A stretch of 64,000 nt of DNA from UBA4951 sp963652335 (GTDB taxonomy: Bacteria; Bacillota_I; Bacilli_A; RFN20; CAG-826), in NCBI GenBank assembly GCA_963652335.1, contig CAVJSS010000001.1, positions 1 through 64,000 of the forward strand. The letters run 5' to 3'. Shown one piece after another: positions 26,150-34,572 of the stretch. Every line of letters starts with the position of its first letter. Position 1 is the stretch's first letter. Under the pieces are notes generated by a model that saw nothing but the letters and a program-made list of their open reading frames with translations, had not been told where the DNA came from and ran no database searches. Position numbers and translations under genes: made by a program.

Positions 26150-26909
26150 GAGCGTAATCAAAAAGATAGAAAAAAAGAAAGGCGAATATCTGATTGTCTT
26201 TCCCGATTTCCAATTGTCTCTATGCGAATCTTTCTTTTCGGAAGAACTTTTATACGTAGGCAAAGAATTATCGGATGAAGACCGTATCCGTCTTAAAAAG
26301 CTAAGCGAAATTAACGGTCCATACGAATACGCCCGTAGCTTATTGCTCCGTTCTTCTTATAGCAGTCATGCAATCAAAGAAAAGATCAAAGCCAAATATC
26401 CTCAATGCGCCTATGCAAACGAAACGATCCTCAAACTGAAAAAAGAAGGCTTGCTGGATGATTCTAGATATGCTGAAACATATAAAGATTATAAAGAAGC
26501 CGAGCTTTATGGACCTAAAAGAATATTGGATGATCTTCGATATAAAAAAGGGATAAGCGACGAAATATTGGATAATCTTGAATTTCAAAACGAAAGAGAT
26601 GCATTGAATAAGCTATTTCCCATCATCAATAACAAATATAAAGGATTGCCTTATAAAAAGAAGGCCTCGAAAGTCGAAAACGCTTTATTGGTTCGCGGAT
26701 TCTCTAAGGATTTGGCGAAAGAATATGCTTCCAAGGCCGAAATAGATCCCAAAGAAGTCAAAAAGAACCTTATGATGGATTTTTCCAAATCAAAAAGGAA
26801 TCATTCGAAAAAATACAAAGGATACGAGCTAAAGCAAAGAATAATTCGTTCTTTGCTTAGCAAAGGATATACAATGAATGAGATAAAAGAGGTGCTGGAA
26901 GATGAGTAA
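26142..26909 (+). CDS. recX: Regulatory protein RecX
   Basis: A 255-residue RecX-family protein, at the long end of the family as in other Firmicutes. Three-helix RecX repeats are recognisable: PYEYARSLLLRSSYSSHAIKEKI, LLDDSRYAETYKDYK and a final KGYELKQRIIRSLLSKGYT. RecX binds inside the RecA filament groove and inhibits recombination. recA is at 49392, far away. The gene overlaps both neighbours by eight bases, giving tight coupling with the glycosyltransferase and yhaM-like genes. Confidence 0.9.
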   Translation: MSESVIKKIEKKKGEYLIVFPDFQLSLCESFFSEELLYVGKELSDEDRIRLKKLSEINGPYEYARSLLLRSSYSSHAIKEKIKAKYPQCAYANETILKLKKEGLLDDSRYAETYKDYKEAELYGPKRILDDLRYKKGISDEILDNLEFQNERDALNKLFPIINNKYKGLPYKKKASKVENALLVRGFSKDLAKEYASKAEIDPKEVKKNLMMDFSKSKRNHSKKYKGYELKQRIIRSLLSKGYTMNEIKEVLEDE

Positions 26910-27837
26910 GCAAATCAAAGACTTCGAAGATGGATTGACTATCGATACCCAATTCTTGGTAACGGCCGTCACCAAAGGCGTCAAGGCGGACGGAGGCCGT
27001 TATCTAAACGTTACAATCCAGGATTCGTCTGGGACGATCGAAGCCAAAAAATGGAATGTCACCGAGCAAGATGACGATATATTGGTTCCTGGCAATATCG
27101 TTGGGCTTTATGGCCAGGCATACGAATATAAGAACGCGCTGCAGTTTAAAATATTCGAAGCCGTCAAAGTCAATGCTACGGATATCGATATATCGCGTTT
27201 CGTCAAGCCGAGCCCACTTCCAAAGGAAGAATTGATCGCAAAGCTAAACGCTTACCTAGATGCGATAAAAGACGAAGAAGTCAAAAAGCTGACTAAGGCT
27301 TTGGCAAACAAATTCTATAATGAATACATCACCTATCCTGCAGCGGTAAGGAATCATCATGCCTTTGGAAGCGGGCTCTTGTACCATTCCATCACCATGG
27401 CGGACGTCGCTTCCAAGATTTGCGATATCTATCCTTCGCTAAATAGGGATTTCCTTATAGCGGGATGCTTGCTCCACGATATCGGAAAAACCATCGAATT
27501 ATCCGGTCCTATCGCCACCAAATATACCTTGGAAGGCAGACTGATCGGGCATATATCCATAATGCAATCCGAAATCAAGAAGATGGCGGAAGAATTGAAT
27601 GTTTCCTCCGAAACGTCGATTTTGATGCAGCATATGATCCTTTCCCACCATGGCGTACCTGAATATGGCTCGGCGGTGGTCCCAATGACAAGAGAGGCTT
27701 TAGCCTTATCGACAATCGATAATTTCGATGCCAAAATGCAGGTTCTTGACAATGCTTTGGAAGGCGTTAAGCCAGGAGAATTCACCCCAAGGATCTTCGC
27801 TTTGGAAAATCTATCTTTCTATAAGCCAAACAAATAA
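26902..27837 (+). CDS. yhaM: 3'-5' exoribonuclease YhaM family (OB fold + HD)
   Basis: A 311-residue nuclease. Residues ~15-90 form an OB-fold nucleic-acid-binding domain (FLVTAVTKGVKADGGRYLNVTIQDSSG). Residues ~150-285 form an HD domain with NHHAFGSGLLYHS, the metal-binding LLHDIGK and MILSHHG. YhaM degrades single-stranded RNA and DNA from the 3' end. It overlaps recX by eight bases and is the last gene of a four-gene operon closed by a bidirectional terminator. Confidence 0.93.
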   Translation: MSKQIKDFEDGLTIDTQFLVTAVTKGVKADGGRYLNVTIQDSSGTIEAKKWNVTEQDDDILVPGNIVGLYGQAYEYKNALQFKIFEAVKVNATDIDISRFVKPSPLPKEELIAKLNAYLDAIKDEEVKKLTKALANKFYNEYITYPAAVRNHHAFGSGLLYHSITMADVASKICDIYPSLNRDFLIAGCLLHDIGKTIELSGPIATKYTLEGRLIGHISIMQSEIKKMAEELNVSSETSILMQHMILSHHGVPEYGSAVVPMTREALALSTIDNFDAKMQVLDNALEGVKPGEFTPRIFALENLSFYKPNK

Positions 27838-27867
27838 AAAAGGCGGGTGTTGACCCGCCTTTTATTT
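27836..27867. terminator. Bidirectional terminator between yhaM and hslO
   Basis: AGGCGGGT (27841-27848) and ACCCGCCT (27853-27860) form a strong stem with a GTTG loop, flanked by A-run and T-run, serving the two convergent genes. Confidence 0.92.
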
Positions 27868-28728
27868 CATATCGATGATTTTTTGAATCTCTTTTTTCGA
27901 AAAGGAATAGTCTTTTTTGCAAAAATCGCATGTAATGACGATAGGCTTTCCGTCTTCTTTTATGGAGGCGAGTTCTTCTTTCGATAAAGACGATAAGGCT
28001 CTTTCCATCCTTTCTTTCGAACAAGGACATTTATAGGCGACGTCTCTTTTTTCCAATATTTCGATATCGAGGCCATCCATTATTTTGTTCAATAGATGCT
28101 CAGCGGTTCCTTCTTCTTCCAACACTTTATGTAAATCGCCCATCCAAGATAGGTTCTCTTCTATCGTTATGACATATGGTTCCGGACAATCTGGCATCAA
28201 TTGGATGAAGAATCCTCCTGCGATTTTGACTTTCAATGTCTCTTTGTCAAAGACAACCGCCAATCCCATCGCGGAGGGAGTCTGCTCTGAAGAGGCATAA
28301 TAGAAGGTAAGATCATCGCCGATCTCTCCGCTTTGAAGAGGAACGGTGGAAGTATAAGGTTTCTTTAAGCCCATATCTCTGATAACCGTCAAACTACCCT
28401 TCCCAATGGCTTCTCCGACCGTTTTCGAATTCATGACCAGTGGATTGGACAAAGTCCCTCTGACGCTGCCTTTCGAATCGGCGATGGCTATAAGGGAAGA
28501 CAATTCACCATCTCCGTTTATCCTTAAAGTCAAAGTCTCTTTCTCGCCTTTTAAGGTATCGCCCATTAACAAGGCGCCGATCAGAAGCCTTCCCAAAGCC
28601 ATTCCGGATAATGGCGAGCAGTTATGGATATCGATGGCCTCTTGGACCAATTTGGTGCAGACGCACGCAAATCCGCGGACGGTTTTGCTTTGATCGCAGG
28701 CCCTAAGCAAATAATTATCGGCGGTCAT
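27862..28728 (-). CDS. hslO: Redox-regulated chaperone Hsp33
   Basis: A 288-residue Hsp33. N-terminal chaperone domain: MTADNYLLRACDQSKTVRGFACVCT and FYYASSEQTPSAMGLAVV. The C-terminal redox switch has the zinc ligands CPC and CDFC, as in CXC...CXXC. Oxidation releases zinc and activates the holdase during oxidative stress in the cytosol. It overlaps the upstream HIT gene by 14 bases and has an AAGGAAG SD inside it. Confidence 0.95.
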   Translation of the reverse strand: MTADNYLLRACDQSKTVRGFACVCTKLVQEAIDIHNCSPLSGMALGRLLIGALLMGDTLKGEKETLTLRINGDGELSSLIAIADSKGSVRGTLSNPLVMNSKTVGEAIGKGSLTVIRDMGLKKPYTSTVPLQSGEIGDDLTFYYASSEQTPSAMGLAVVFDKETLKVKIAGGFFIQLMPDCPEPYVITIEENLSWMGDLHKVLEEEGTAEHLLNKIMDGLDIEILEKRDVAYKCPCSKERMERALSSLSKEELASIKEDGKPIVITCDFCKKDYSFSKKEIQKIIDMK

Positions 28729-29137
28729 TTAAGGCTTCCTTTAGCTTTTCGCATCTTTCTCCGATCGCTTCGAAATTCGGCTCATGATCGGAGAAGACGA
28801 TATTCAAACCGTCGTTTTCGCCATAACGAGGCAGAACATGGACATGGAAATGAATGACGGATTGGCCTGCGGCTTCTTTGGCATTGGTCAATATGTTGAC
28901 CCCTAAAGCTCCAAAGGCCTTGATTTCGGCCTTGGCGACCATCTGAGCCACTTCAAAGACCTTGTCTAGCAAATACTTTGGGCAATCCAAAATCGACTCG
29001 CAGTGGGCTTTAGGCATGACTAAGGCGTGTCCTTTGGTGCATTGAGAAATGTCCATAATGGCCAAGACATCATCATCTTCGTATATTTTCGTCGAAGGTA
29101 TCTCTCCTTTGATTATTCTGCAAAATACGTCTTCCAT
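28715..29137 (-). CDS. HIT-family nucleotide-binding protein
   Basis: A 140-residue histidine-triad protein. The active-site motif HFHVHVLPR (H-x-H-x-H) is at about residues 97-105, and FCRIIKGEIPSTKIYEDD is the usual N terminus. Members hydrolyse adenosine phosphoramidates or AMP-linked compounds in the cytosol. It starts after the SD AAGGAG and is followed by overlapping hslO, so the two are cotranscribed. Confidence 0.95.
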   Translation of the reverse strand: MEDVFCRIIKGEIPSTKIYEDDDVLAIMDISQCTKGHALVMPKAHCESILDCPKYLLDKVFEVAQMVAKAEIKAFGALGVNILTNAKEAAGQSVIHFHVHVLPRYGENDGLNIVFSDHEPNFEAIGERCEKLKEALNDRR

Positions 29138-29160
29138 AGATTACTCCTTATAAGATAAAG

Positions 29161-29186
29161 AAAGAGGTGGCTTTAACCACCTCTAA
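29161..29186 (-). terminator. Terminator after the foldase-operon lipoprotein
   Basis: AGAGGTGG (29163-29170) pairs with CCACCTCT (29177-29184). Read leftwards it is followed by TTTCTTT, ending the minus-strand lipoprotein operon upstream of the HIT gene. Confidence 0.7.
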
Positions 29187-29199
29187 CTATATCAGTTTT

Positions 29200-30861
29200 T
29201 CATTCAAAGAGAGACGGGAAGGTCTTCTTGAAATATTCGTAGACGCTGGTGTCGTGGTAGATGAGCATCATTTTCTCGACCCAATATTTGTTGGAATCGG
29301 TCTTATAGGTGTCAGAGCTAGCCAAGAGGGAAGCGATTTGACGAGCGATGTGCTCGGCAACGAATTCGACTCCGCGGGCAGTATCGTAATAATTGTCGTC
29401 GCTGGCATTCAATTTCGAAGACATGACGGCTTCCTCTACCTTGACGAAATAATAGGTTCCGCTGTCGTTGATGATGTATGGATATTGATTGGAGGTTTCG
29501 AATTTCTCCGGAATCACGTAATATCCGCCATTGCGGACATATCCATAACGGCCGTTAACGGTCTTCTCGTTATCGACTTCCTGGGCGACGGTGATTTTGA
29601 ACAAACGTGTCGAGATATCGCTAGGGACGACGGATCCGATGCCGCTTTGGTTATACCAACCATGAGTGGTGGAATCGGTGGCCATCAACGAATTCTTCTT
29701 GATTTGAAGGCCTGTTTTGGCTGTATAGGCGCCAGAATTGGTGAAATCGGTCAAAACGGAAGAATCATCGGCCGTGTTGTCGTAGATCTTAAGATAATCG
29801 GCGACGTATCCGCCAAAGGTTGATTCCTTATATATTGTGGTTCCGGCATAAGTTCCGTTATCAGCGAGGAATTTCGCATAGACGGAATCGGTATCGGAAT
29901 AGGCGTTCCAGCCGGCGTCGGCATATATCTTATTCACCAATGTTGAATTGGCGTATCCGGCAACGACTTCAGGGATGCCTTTATAAAGATCGTCCAAGAA
30001 GGTAAAGTCATAAACGGACATGTCGACATTGGAATCTTCGATGACGTTCTTGGCGTAGGATGTGACCAATCTCTTGGTCGCATCGGCGTAAGAAGTGTTA
30101 TCCGCCAATTTGATGACGTCGATCTTACGGGCATAGGAGAGACCTAAGGAACGATAGTTGACGGTGTAGAGATATTGGGAAACCAACATATCGCGATAGA
30201 TATCAGGAAGGACCGCGATATCGATATATTCCTTATAAGTTACGAAGAGGTTTTTGAAATAAGGAGTCATTTCATATGAAGTAGGAGTTTCTTGGACTCT
30301 GAATGAGCCTTTTACGTTCACGGCTTCTTCATAATATTCGCTTCCGAGGTTGTAGTTGTTCTTCACTTGGGCATCATAGAACTTCCTTTCGATGAATTGG
30401 GAACGTTCTTGATAGCTGGTGTTGGTCATAAAACCATGGAAGACTTTTTTGACTGCGACCATGAAATCGGTGAAGGTGTTGATGAGTTTGGCGGTTGAGC
30501 CCTTGCCGTTTTTGTCATGATAGACGGAATGCTCATCGGCGATCTTTTGGAGATTGGCGGCGTTATTGTTGTCATAGGCGTCTTTGATGGCCCAGAAATC
30601 GCCATATAGGGATTGAGAATAGAGCTTGGTGATGTTTTTGAGGACTTTTTCGGAATTGGAATCGCCTTCGTTCACCAAAGCGTCGTAAATTTGTTTCATC
30701 GTGTTGTTTTGGATTTCTGAATCATCTCCAAAATCAAGGATGGAAGCCTTGTCATATTCGTCTTCGGTTGGGTGGGCGATGACATCGCTGCAAGAAGTCA
30801 ATCCCCCTAACAGAAGAAGCGAGCTTGCCCCTAAGAACAATTTCTTAAATTTATTTGACAT
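29200..30861 (-). CDS. Lipoprotein of unknown family, partner of the PPIase lipoprotein
   Basis: A 553-residue predicted lipoprotein (lipobox LTSC, Cys24). The N-terminal ~300 residues are mostly helical with many Tyr/Asp/Asn; the C-terminal ~200 residues look beta-rich (RYGYVRNGGYYVIPEKF; SGTYYFVKVEEAVM). No catalytic motif is recognised. It overlaps the upstream parvulin-like lipoprotein gene by 11 bases and follows the SD GGAGGAAG. Both have similar size, lipobox and helical N-terminal half, and may be distant relatives in which this one lost the PPIase core. A role in folding or sorting of exported proteins is inferred only from context. Confidence 0.75.
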   Translation of the reverse strand: MSNKFKKLFLGASSLLLLGGLTSCSDVIAHPTEDEYDKASILDFGDDSEIQNNTMKQIYDALVNEGDSNSEKVLKNITKLYSQSLYGDFWAIKDAYDNNNAANLQKIADEHSVYHDKNGKGSTAKLINTFTDFMVAVKKVFHGFMTNTSYQERSQFIERKFYDAQVKNNYNLGSEYYEEAVNVKGSFRVQETPTSYEMTPYFKNLFVTYKEYIDIAVLPDIYRDMLVSQYLYTVNYRSLGLSYARKIDVIKLADNTSYADATKRLVTSYAKNVIEDSNVDMSVYDFTFLDDLYKGIPEVVAGYANSTLVNKIYADAGWNAYSDTDSVYAKFLADNGTYAGTTIYKESTFGGYVADYLKIYDNTADDSSVLTDFTNSGAYTAKTGLQIKKNSLMATDSTTHGWYNQSGIGSVVPSDISTRLFKITVAQEVDNEKTVNGRYGYVRNGGYYVIPEKFETSNQYPYIINDSGTYYFVKVEEAVMSSKLNASDDNYYDTARGVEFVAEHIARQIASLLASSDTYKTDSNKYWVEKMMLIYHDTSVYEYFKKTFPSLFE

Positions 30862-32872
30862 AGTAGCATCTTCCTCCTTTCTCCCAATCGTCTCCGGTGT
30901 GTTCGGAATAGCCGATCGCGCAGACTTCGCTAAGCATGCGGCCTTTATCGGTGGCGTTGCCTTCGAAGCTCCCGCCTTCGCTGCCCCAATCGAAAGTCAA
31001 GCTACGATCGTAATTTTGGGCTTCGATCATTTCGGCGTAGGTCTTCCAGGCGTTCTGCCAGGTTTCGAAGTTGCCATCGGAAGTGGATTGACGTTGAGTC
31101 TTGGAATAGATTTGGATACGTTTTTCCATATTGGCATCGCTGAATTTGATCTGCCCGCTTTCGACCAAGCCTTGGAAGATATAAGTGCTTAATGAGGTGT
31201 TATAGGATTTTACCAAATCAAGCAACGAGGTCTTTCTTGAGGTCCAGTCTGATGTCTGCTGCCTATTGTAGTTGATATAGGTTGTCATCGCATTGCCTTC
31301 GCTATCGGTCGGATAGCCGGTCTCATTCGGCGTTTTGCCCAATACATAATATTGGCTTAAGGTCGCGACATTGGCGTCTTGGGTATCGGTGCCGTTTCCA
31401 TAAAGGTCAAGGCCGGAACGTTGGACGACGATGAAGTGGATGCCTTCATAGGAGGAAGAACCGGCTCTGACGGCGAGGATGATGTGTCCTTCGTCATCGG
31501 TTAAGACATTGCTTCCGATATTTGGCAATTGGGCACTGGTATCGTTTTGGAACCCAGGAAGGGCGGCATATTTGGCCGATTTGATTCCGACTTCGGAATC
31601 GACATCCACGGAAGAATCGTTATAGGCTATTTCGTTTGGGGTGATGACGGCGATGTTGTGCTTATTGAAATATTTGTTGAACAAAATGTTTCTCGGATAG
31701 AACACCTCGCGGTTGCCTTCGTTGACGATGGCGCCGTTTTTATCGGTGGTGATCTTGGCGGCCTTCAACATGGCGACGGCAGCCCCATATGGGATTTGGC
31801 CAATGCCCTGATCTTTGAAAAATTGGTTGATGGTGGTGCCGGTATCATCCAATTTCTGGTTTACGTCGACATCGTTTGCGTCAGTGGCGGATTCTTTAAG
31901 GCCCGGGGTGATCGTGGCGATGTTGTCTTGGGCATATTTGGTGGTATTGGCTTTGTTATAAAGCGATTCGTAGGCATAAGTGCCAAGGCGGAATTCGTTT
32001 ACGTAGTTGATGCCATTGCCAGAACGGGCGGTCATCAAATCGATTTCGCCGAAGTCAGCGCCGGAAGCGGTGTCATCGGAAGAAGAGAAAGCGATTTCGC
32101 CGAAGGTTTCGCGTCCGGATGCGGAAGTAGTGGAACCGGTAGTGGTATCGGCGCCAGCCAAACGCATGATCGTCGTGGCCAATTTGGTAGCTTCCCCGGC
32201 TGCATTGGTGCTAGGCTCGGAAATCTTGCCTTGGGTATATTCGCCGGAAGCGGCGGAAACCTTGACCAAGATATGGCGGATTTGATAAGGGATTTCCTCT
32301 CTTAAGAATCCTTTGTTGCTCTTGCCGTATTTTTCATTGGCGGAGAAAAGGAGATTGTCCGAGGTCAAGCCTTCGCTGGAACCATCACGCATGGCGTCGC
32401 GGTTGTTGTCGTTATAGTCTTGCTCGAATTGTTCTTTTTCCCTTTGGTAAAGGTGATACTGCTTGAGTTGGTCGATGTTGTCGACTCCGGCAGCGTCTAG
32501 GATGGCTTCGAATTCAGCCTCGTAAGTGGTGTTGTTCGAATCGGCGTTGTTCTGAGCGCGGGTTTTGTCGTTTTCGACGTCATAATCGGCTTCCTTGGTC
32601 AAACGTTCCAAGTCAGATTTTTTGTCTGCGCTGAGATAATATTTACGAACCAAGACTTCATAGACTTTATCGAATTCGGTTGAGGCAGATGCACCAGCCT
32701 CCTGATAACTCTCCAATAATTCTTTCGCCGTATAGGACACCACGTTTCCCAAAGCGTCGGTATAGGTCATGACGCTTCCATTCGACGAAGGAACAGCCTG
32801 ATCGCAGCCGACGACGGCCGCAGCCGTGGTCAGCAATGTCAAGAGGCTAAGAGCGGTATTACGTTTTTTCAT
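30851..32872 (-). CDS. PrsA/SurA-like lipoprotein foldase (parvulin-type)
   Basis: A 673-residue lipoprotein (lipobox VVGC, Cys23), roughly twice the usual PrsA length. Residues ~40-190 form a helical SurA_N-like chaperone region rich in charged residues. The parvulin entry motif IPYQIRHILVKV is near residue 200, and a possible closing strand YEGIHFIVVQRSG lies near 480, so the isomerase domain appears interrupted by a long insert. A helical C-terminal region follows. PrsA-type proteins assist folding of secreted proteins outside the membrane, which fits a genome displaying many lipoproteins. SD GGAGGAGCG. First gene of a two-gene operon. Confidence 0.75.
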   Translation of the reverse strand: MKKRNTALSLLTLLTTAAAVVGCDQAVPSSNGSVMTYTDALGNVVSYTAKELLESYQEAGASASTEFDKVYEVLVRKYYLSADKKSDLERLTKEADYDVENDKTRAQNNADSNNTTYEAEFEAILDAAGVDNIDQLKQYHLYQREKEQFEQDYNDNNRDAMRDGSSEGLTSDNLLFSANEKYGKSNKGFLREEIPYQIRHILVKVSAASGEYTQGKISEPSTNAAGEATKLATTIMRLAGADTTTGSTTSASGRETFGEIAFSSSDDTASGADFGEIDLMTARSGNGINYVNEFRLGTYAYESLYNKANTTKYAQDNIATITPGLKESATDANDVDVNQKLDDTGTTINQFFKDQGIGQIPYGAAVAMLKAAKITTDKNGAIVNEGNREVFYPRNILFNKYFNKHNIAVITPNEIAYNDSSVDVDSEVGIKSAKYAALPGFQNDTSAQLPNIGSNVLTDDEGHIILAVRAGSSSYEGIHFIVVQRSGLDLYGNGTDTQDANVATLSQYYVLGKTPNETGYPTDSEGNAMTTYINYNRQQTSDWTSRKTSLLDLVKSYNTSLSTYIFQGLVESGQIKFSDANMEKRIQIYSKTQRQSTSDGNFETWQNAWKTYAEMIEAQNYDRSLTFDWGSEGGSFEGNATDKGRMLSEVCAIGYSEHTGDDWEKGGRCYYVK

Positions 32873-32920
32873 GTGTTGGATCGCTCCTCCTTAAATAAAA
32901 AAAGTTTGCCTTAAAAGAAT

Positions 32921-32991
32921 ATTCTCATAAGAGAATGCTTGCAAGACTTATTAAACTCATTTGAGAAAAGATGCCATTTATTCAATAAATG
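32921..32991. promoter_or_regulatory. Palindromes in the foldase/suf divergent region
   Basis: Two perfect inverted repeats lie in the 190-base gap between divergent genes: ATTCTC-ATAA-GAGAAT (32921-32936) and the 17-base CATTTATTCAATAAATG (32975-32991). They may be operators of an Fe-S or stress regulator acting on suf or on the foldase genes. No regulator gene is adjacent. Confidence 0.4.
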
Positions 32992-33012
32992 CGTATATTT
33001 TTATCATATCTT

Positions 33013-33041
33013 TTGCCACTTTCGTGACGTTATGGCAAAAT
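33013..33041 (+). promoter_or_regulatory. Probable suf operon promoter
   Basis: -35 TTGCCA (33013-33018), 17-base spacer, -10 CAAAAT (33036-33041) preceded by TGG in extended -10 position. TTTTGCCA and TGGCAAAA also form an inverted repeat around it (33011-33040), which could bind a repressor. The SD for sufC follows at about 33052. Confidence 0.55.
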
Positions 33042-33062
33042 ACACGTCTTCGGAGGAAGAAT

Positions 33063-33890
33063 ATGGCCAACCTAGAAATCAAAGATCTTCACGTTTCCGT
33101 CAAGGGATTGGAAATATTACGTGGCATAAATTTGTCATTGAAAGACGGCGAAACGTTGGCGTTGCTAGGACCTAATGGCCATGGAAAATCAACATTGTTC
33201 GCCGCCATCATGGGAAATCCGATATATGAGATAACCTCTGGAAGCATTGCCGTGGATGGCAAGGATATTTTGTGTCTGCCAGTCAATGAACGCTCTAAGG
33301 CCGGATTGTTTTTGGCGATGCAATACCCATCTGAGATTCCGGGATTGAATTCGGCTGATTTCTATAAAGCCGCCATCAACGCCCACCGCGAGAAACCAAT
33401 CAAATTGTACGAATTCTATTCAAAACTCCAAAAAGCCTATGAAGACGTCGGAATCCCTTTCGAAATGAGCAACCGCAACCTCAATGAAGGCTTCTCTGGC
33501 GGAGAAAAGAAGCGTAACGAGATCTTGCAAATGAGACTATTGGATCCAAACATCGTCATGCTGGACGAAATCGATTCCGGGTTGGATGTCGATGCCATGC
33601 AAATCGTTGCTAGCGAAATCGAAAAAGAACAGGCAAAAGGAACGGGATTCTTGGTAATTTCCCATTATGCGAGGCTTTATGAAATGATAAAACCAACCAG
33701 GACCGCGATAATCATCAATGGCAAAATAGCCGTCGAGGGTGGTCCTGAATTGATCAAGAAAGTCGATAGCGAAGGCTATGAATGGATCCAAAAGGAATTG
33801 GGCATTTCCGTCGAAAAGGAAATCAACAAGCCAATGAATGACATATCATTGGGAAGCTGTGCCGCAAGGGTGAACATCAATGGCAAATGA
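33063..33890 (+). CDS. sufC: Fe-S cluster assembly ATPase SufC
   Basis: A 275-residue ABC-type ATPase of the cytosolic SUF scaffold. Walker A GPNGHGKST, signature FSGGEKKR, and Walker B with MLDEIDSGLDVDA are intact. SufC drives conformational change of the SufB-SufD complex during Fe-S cluster formation. The ATG at 33063 follows CGGAGGAAG; an upstream in-frame start would lack an SD and add an unrelated hydrophobic stretch. It is first in the operon sufC-D-S-U-B, with an 11-base overlap to sufD. Confidence 0.96.
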   Translation: MANLEIKDLHVSVKGLEILRGINLSLKDGETLALLGPNGHGKSTLFAAIMGNPIYEITSGSIAVDGKDILCLPVNERSKAGLFLAMQYPSEIPGLNSADFYKAAINAHREKPIKLYEFYSKLQKAYEDVGIPFEMSNRNLNEGFSGGEKKRNEILQMRLLDPNIVMLDEIDSGLDVDAMQIVASEIEKEQAKGTGFLVISHYARLYEMIKPTRTAIIINGKIAVEGGPELIKKVDSEGYEWIQKELGISVEKEINKPMNDISLGSCAARVNINGK

Positions 33891-34572
33891 ACTGATTCAG
33901 AAAATAGACGATTTGCCAAAAGAAAAAGAATTCGTGGTGAACGAAAACGGAGAGATTCGTTTAGAACTCGCGTTTTTCGATAAGGCTCCGAATGGCGTTT
34001 TGGCCATTCACGGATCAAAGAATTCCAAAATCAACGTTTACATTTCTGATTTCACGGCGGATAGCAATAAATTCGACTTGGAAATCAAATTGGACGATGG
34101 AGCTGTTGCCGAAGTTAGGATCGCGGTTCTTTGCCATGGTAACGCCAAGAAAATCTATTCGCCAAATATCGAGCATTTGGCTCCACGTAGCAAAGCTTTG
34201 GTCTCTTGCTATGGGATAGCGGCAGATAGCTCAGACCTATCCTTCAAAGGACTTTCTTCAGTCGACAAAGGAGCCAAAAAAGCCAACACAAGGCAAGAAG
34301 CCAAAATCATATTGTTCGATAAATCCGCCAAAGGTGCGGCATCCCCAGCCCTGAAGATATCCGAAAACGATATCAAAGCAGGGCATGGAGCATCCATCGG
34401 AAGATTGAATGATGAACATCTTTTCTATTTGGAATCAAGAGGACTGAACGAAAGGGAGGCCAAGCGTTTGATTGTTTTAGGATATCTAAAGCCAATCGTC
34501 AGGTTCTATTCCGATAAATCTTTTCAAGAAAAGATAAACGAAGCGATCGAAGGAGGCATTTCTCATGATTGA
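33880..34572 (+). CDS. sufD: Minimal SufD scaffold subunit
   Basis: A 230-residue SufD, about half the usual ~430 residues. The beta-helix core is shortened, while the C-terminal signature is kept: AGHGASIGRLNDEHLFYLESR with the conserved His, then GLNEREAKRLIVLGYL. SufD pairs with SufB to form the cluster-assembly surface bound by SufC. The gene overlaps sufC by 11 bases and sufS by eight, and the frame is clean, so the short form looks genuine rather than decayed. Confidence 0.88.
   Translation: MANELIQKIDDLPKEKEFVVNENGEIRLELAFFDKAPNGVLAIHGSKNSKINVYISDFTADSNKFDLEIKLDDGAVAEVRIAVLCHGNAKKIYSPNIEHLAPRSKALVSCYGIAADSSDLSFKGLSSVDKGAKKANTRQEAKIILFDKSAKGAASPALKISENDIKAGHGASIGRLNDEHLFYLESRGLNEREAKRLIVLGYLKPIVRFYSDKSFQEKINEAIEGGISHD

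Noticed and set aside
31529..32305. 258-codon open frame opposite the foldase gene
   Set aside because: Low-complexity Gly/Phe/Asp composition and no start signals; a shadow of the codon-biased minus-strand gene. The same holds for 29167-29823.
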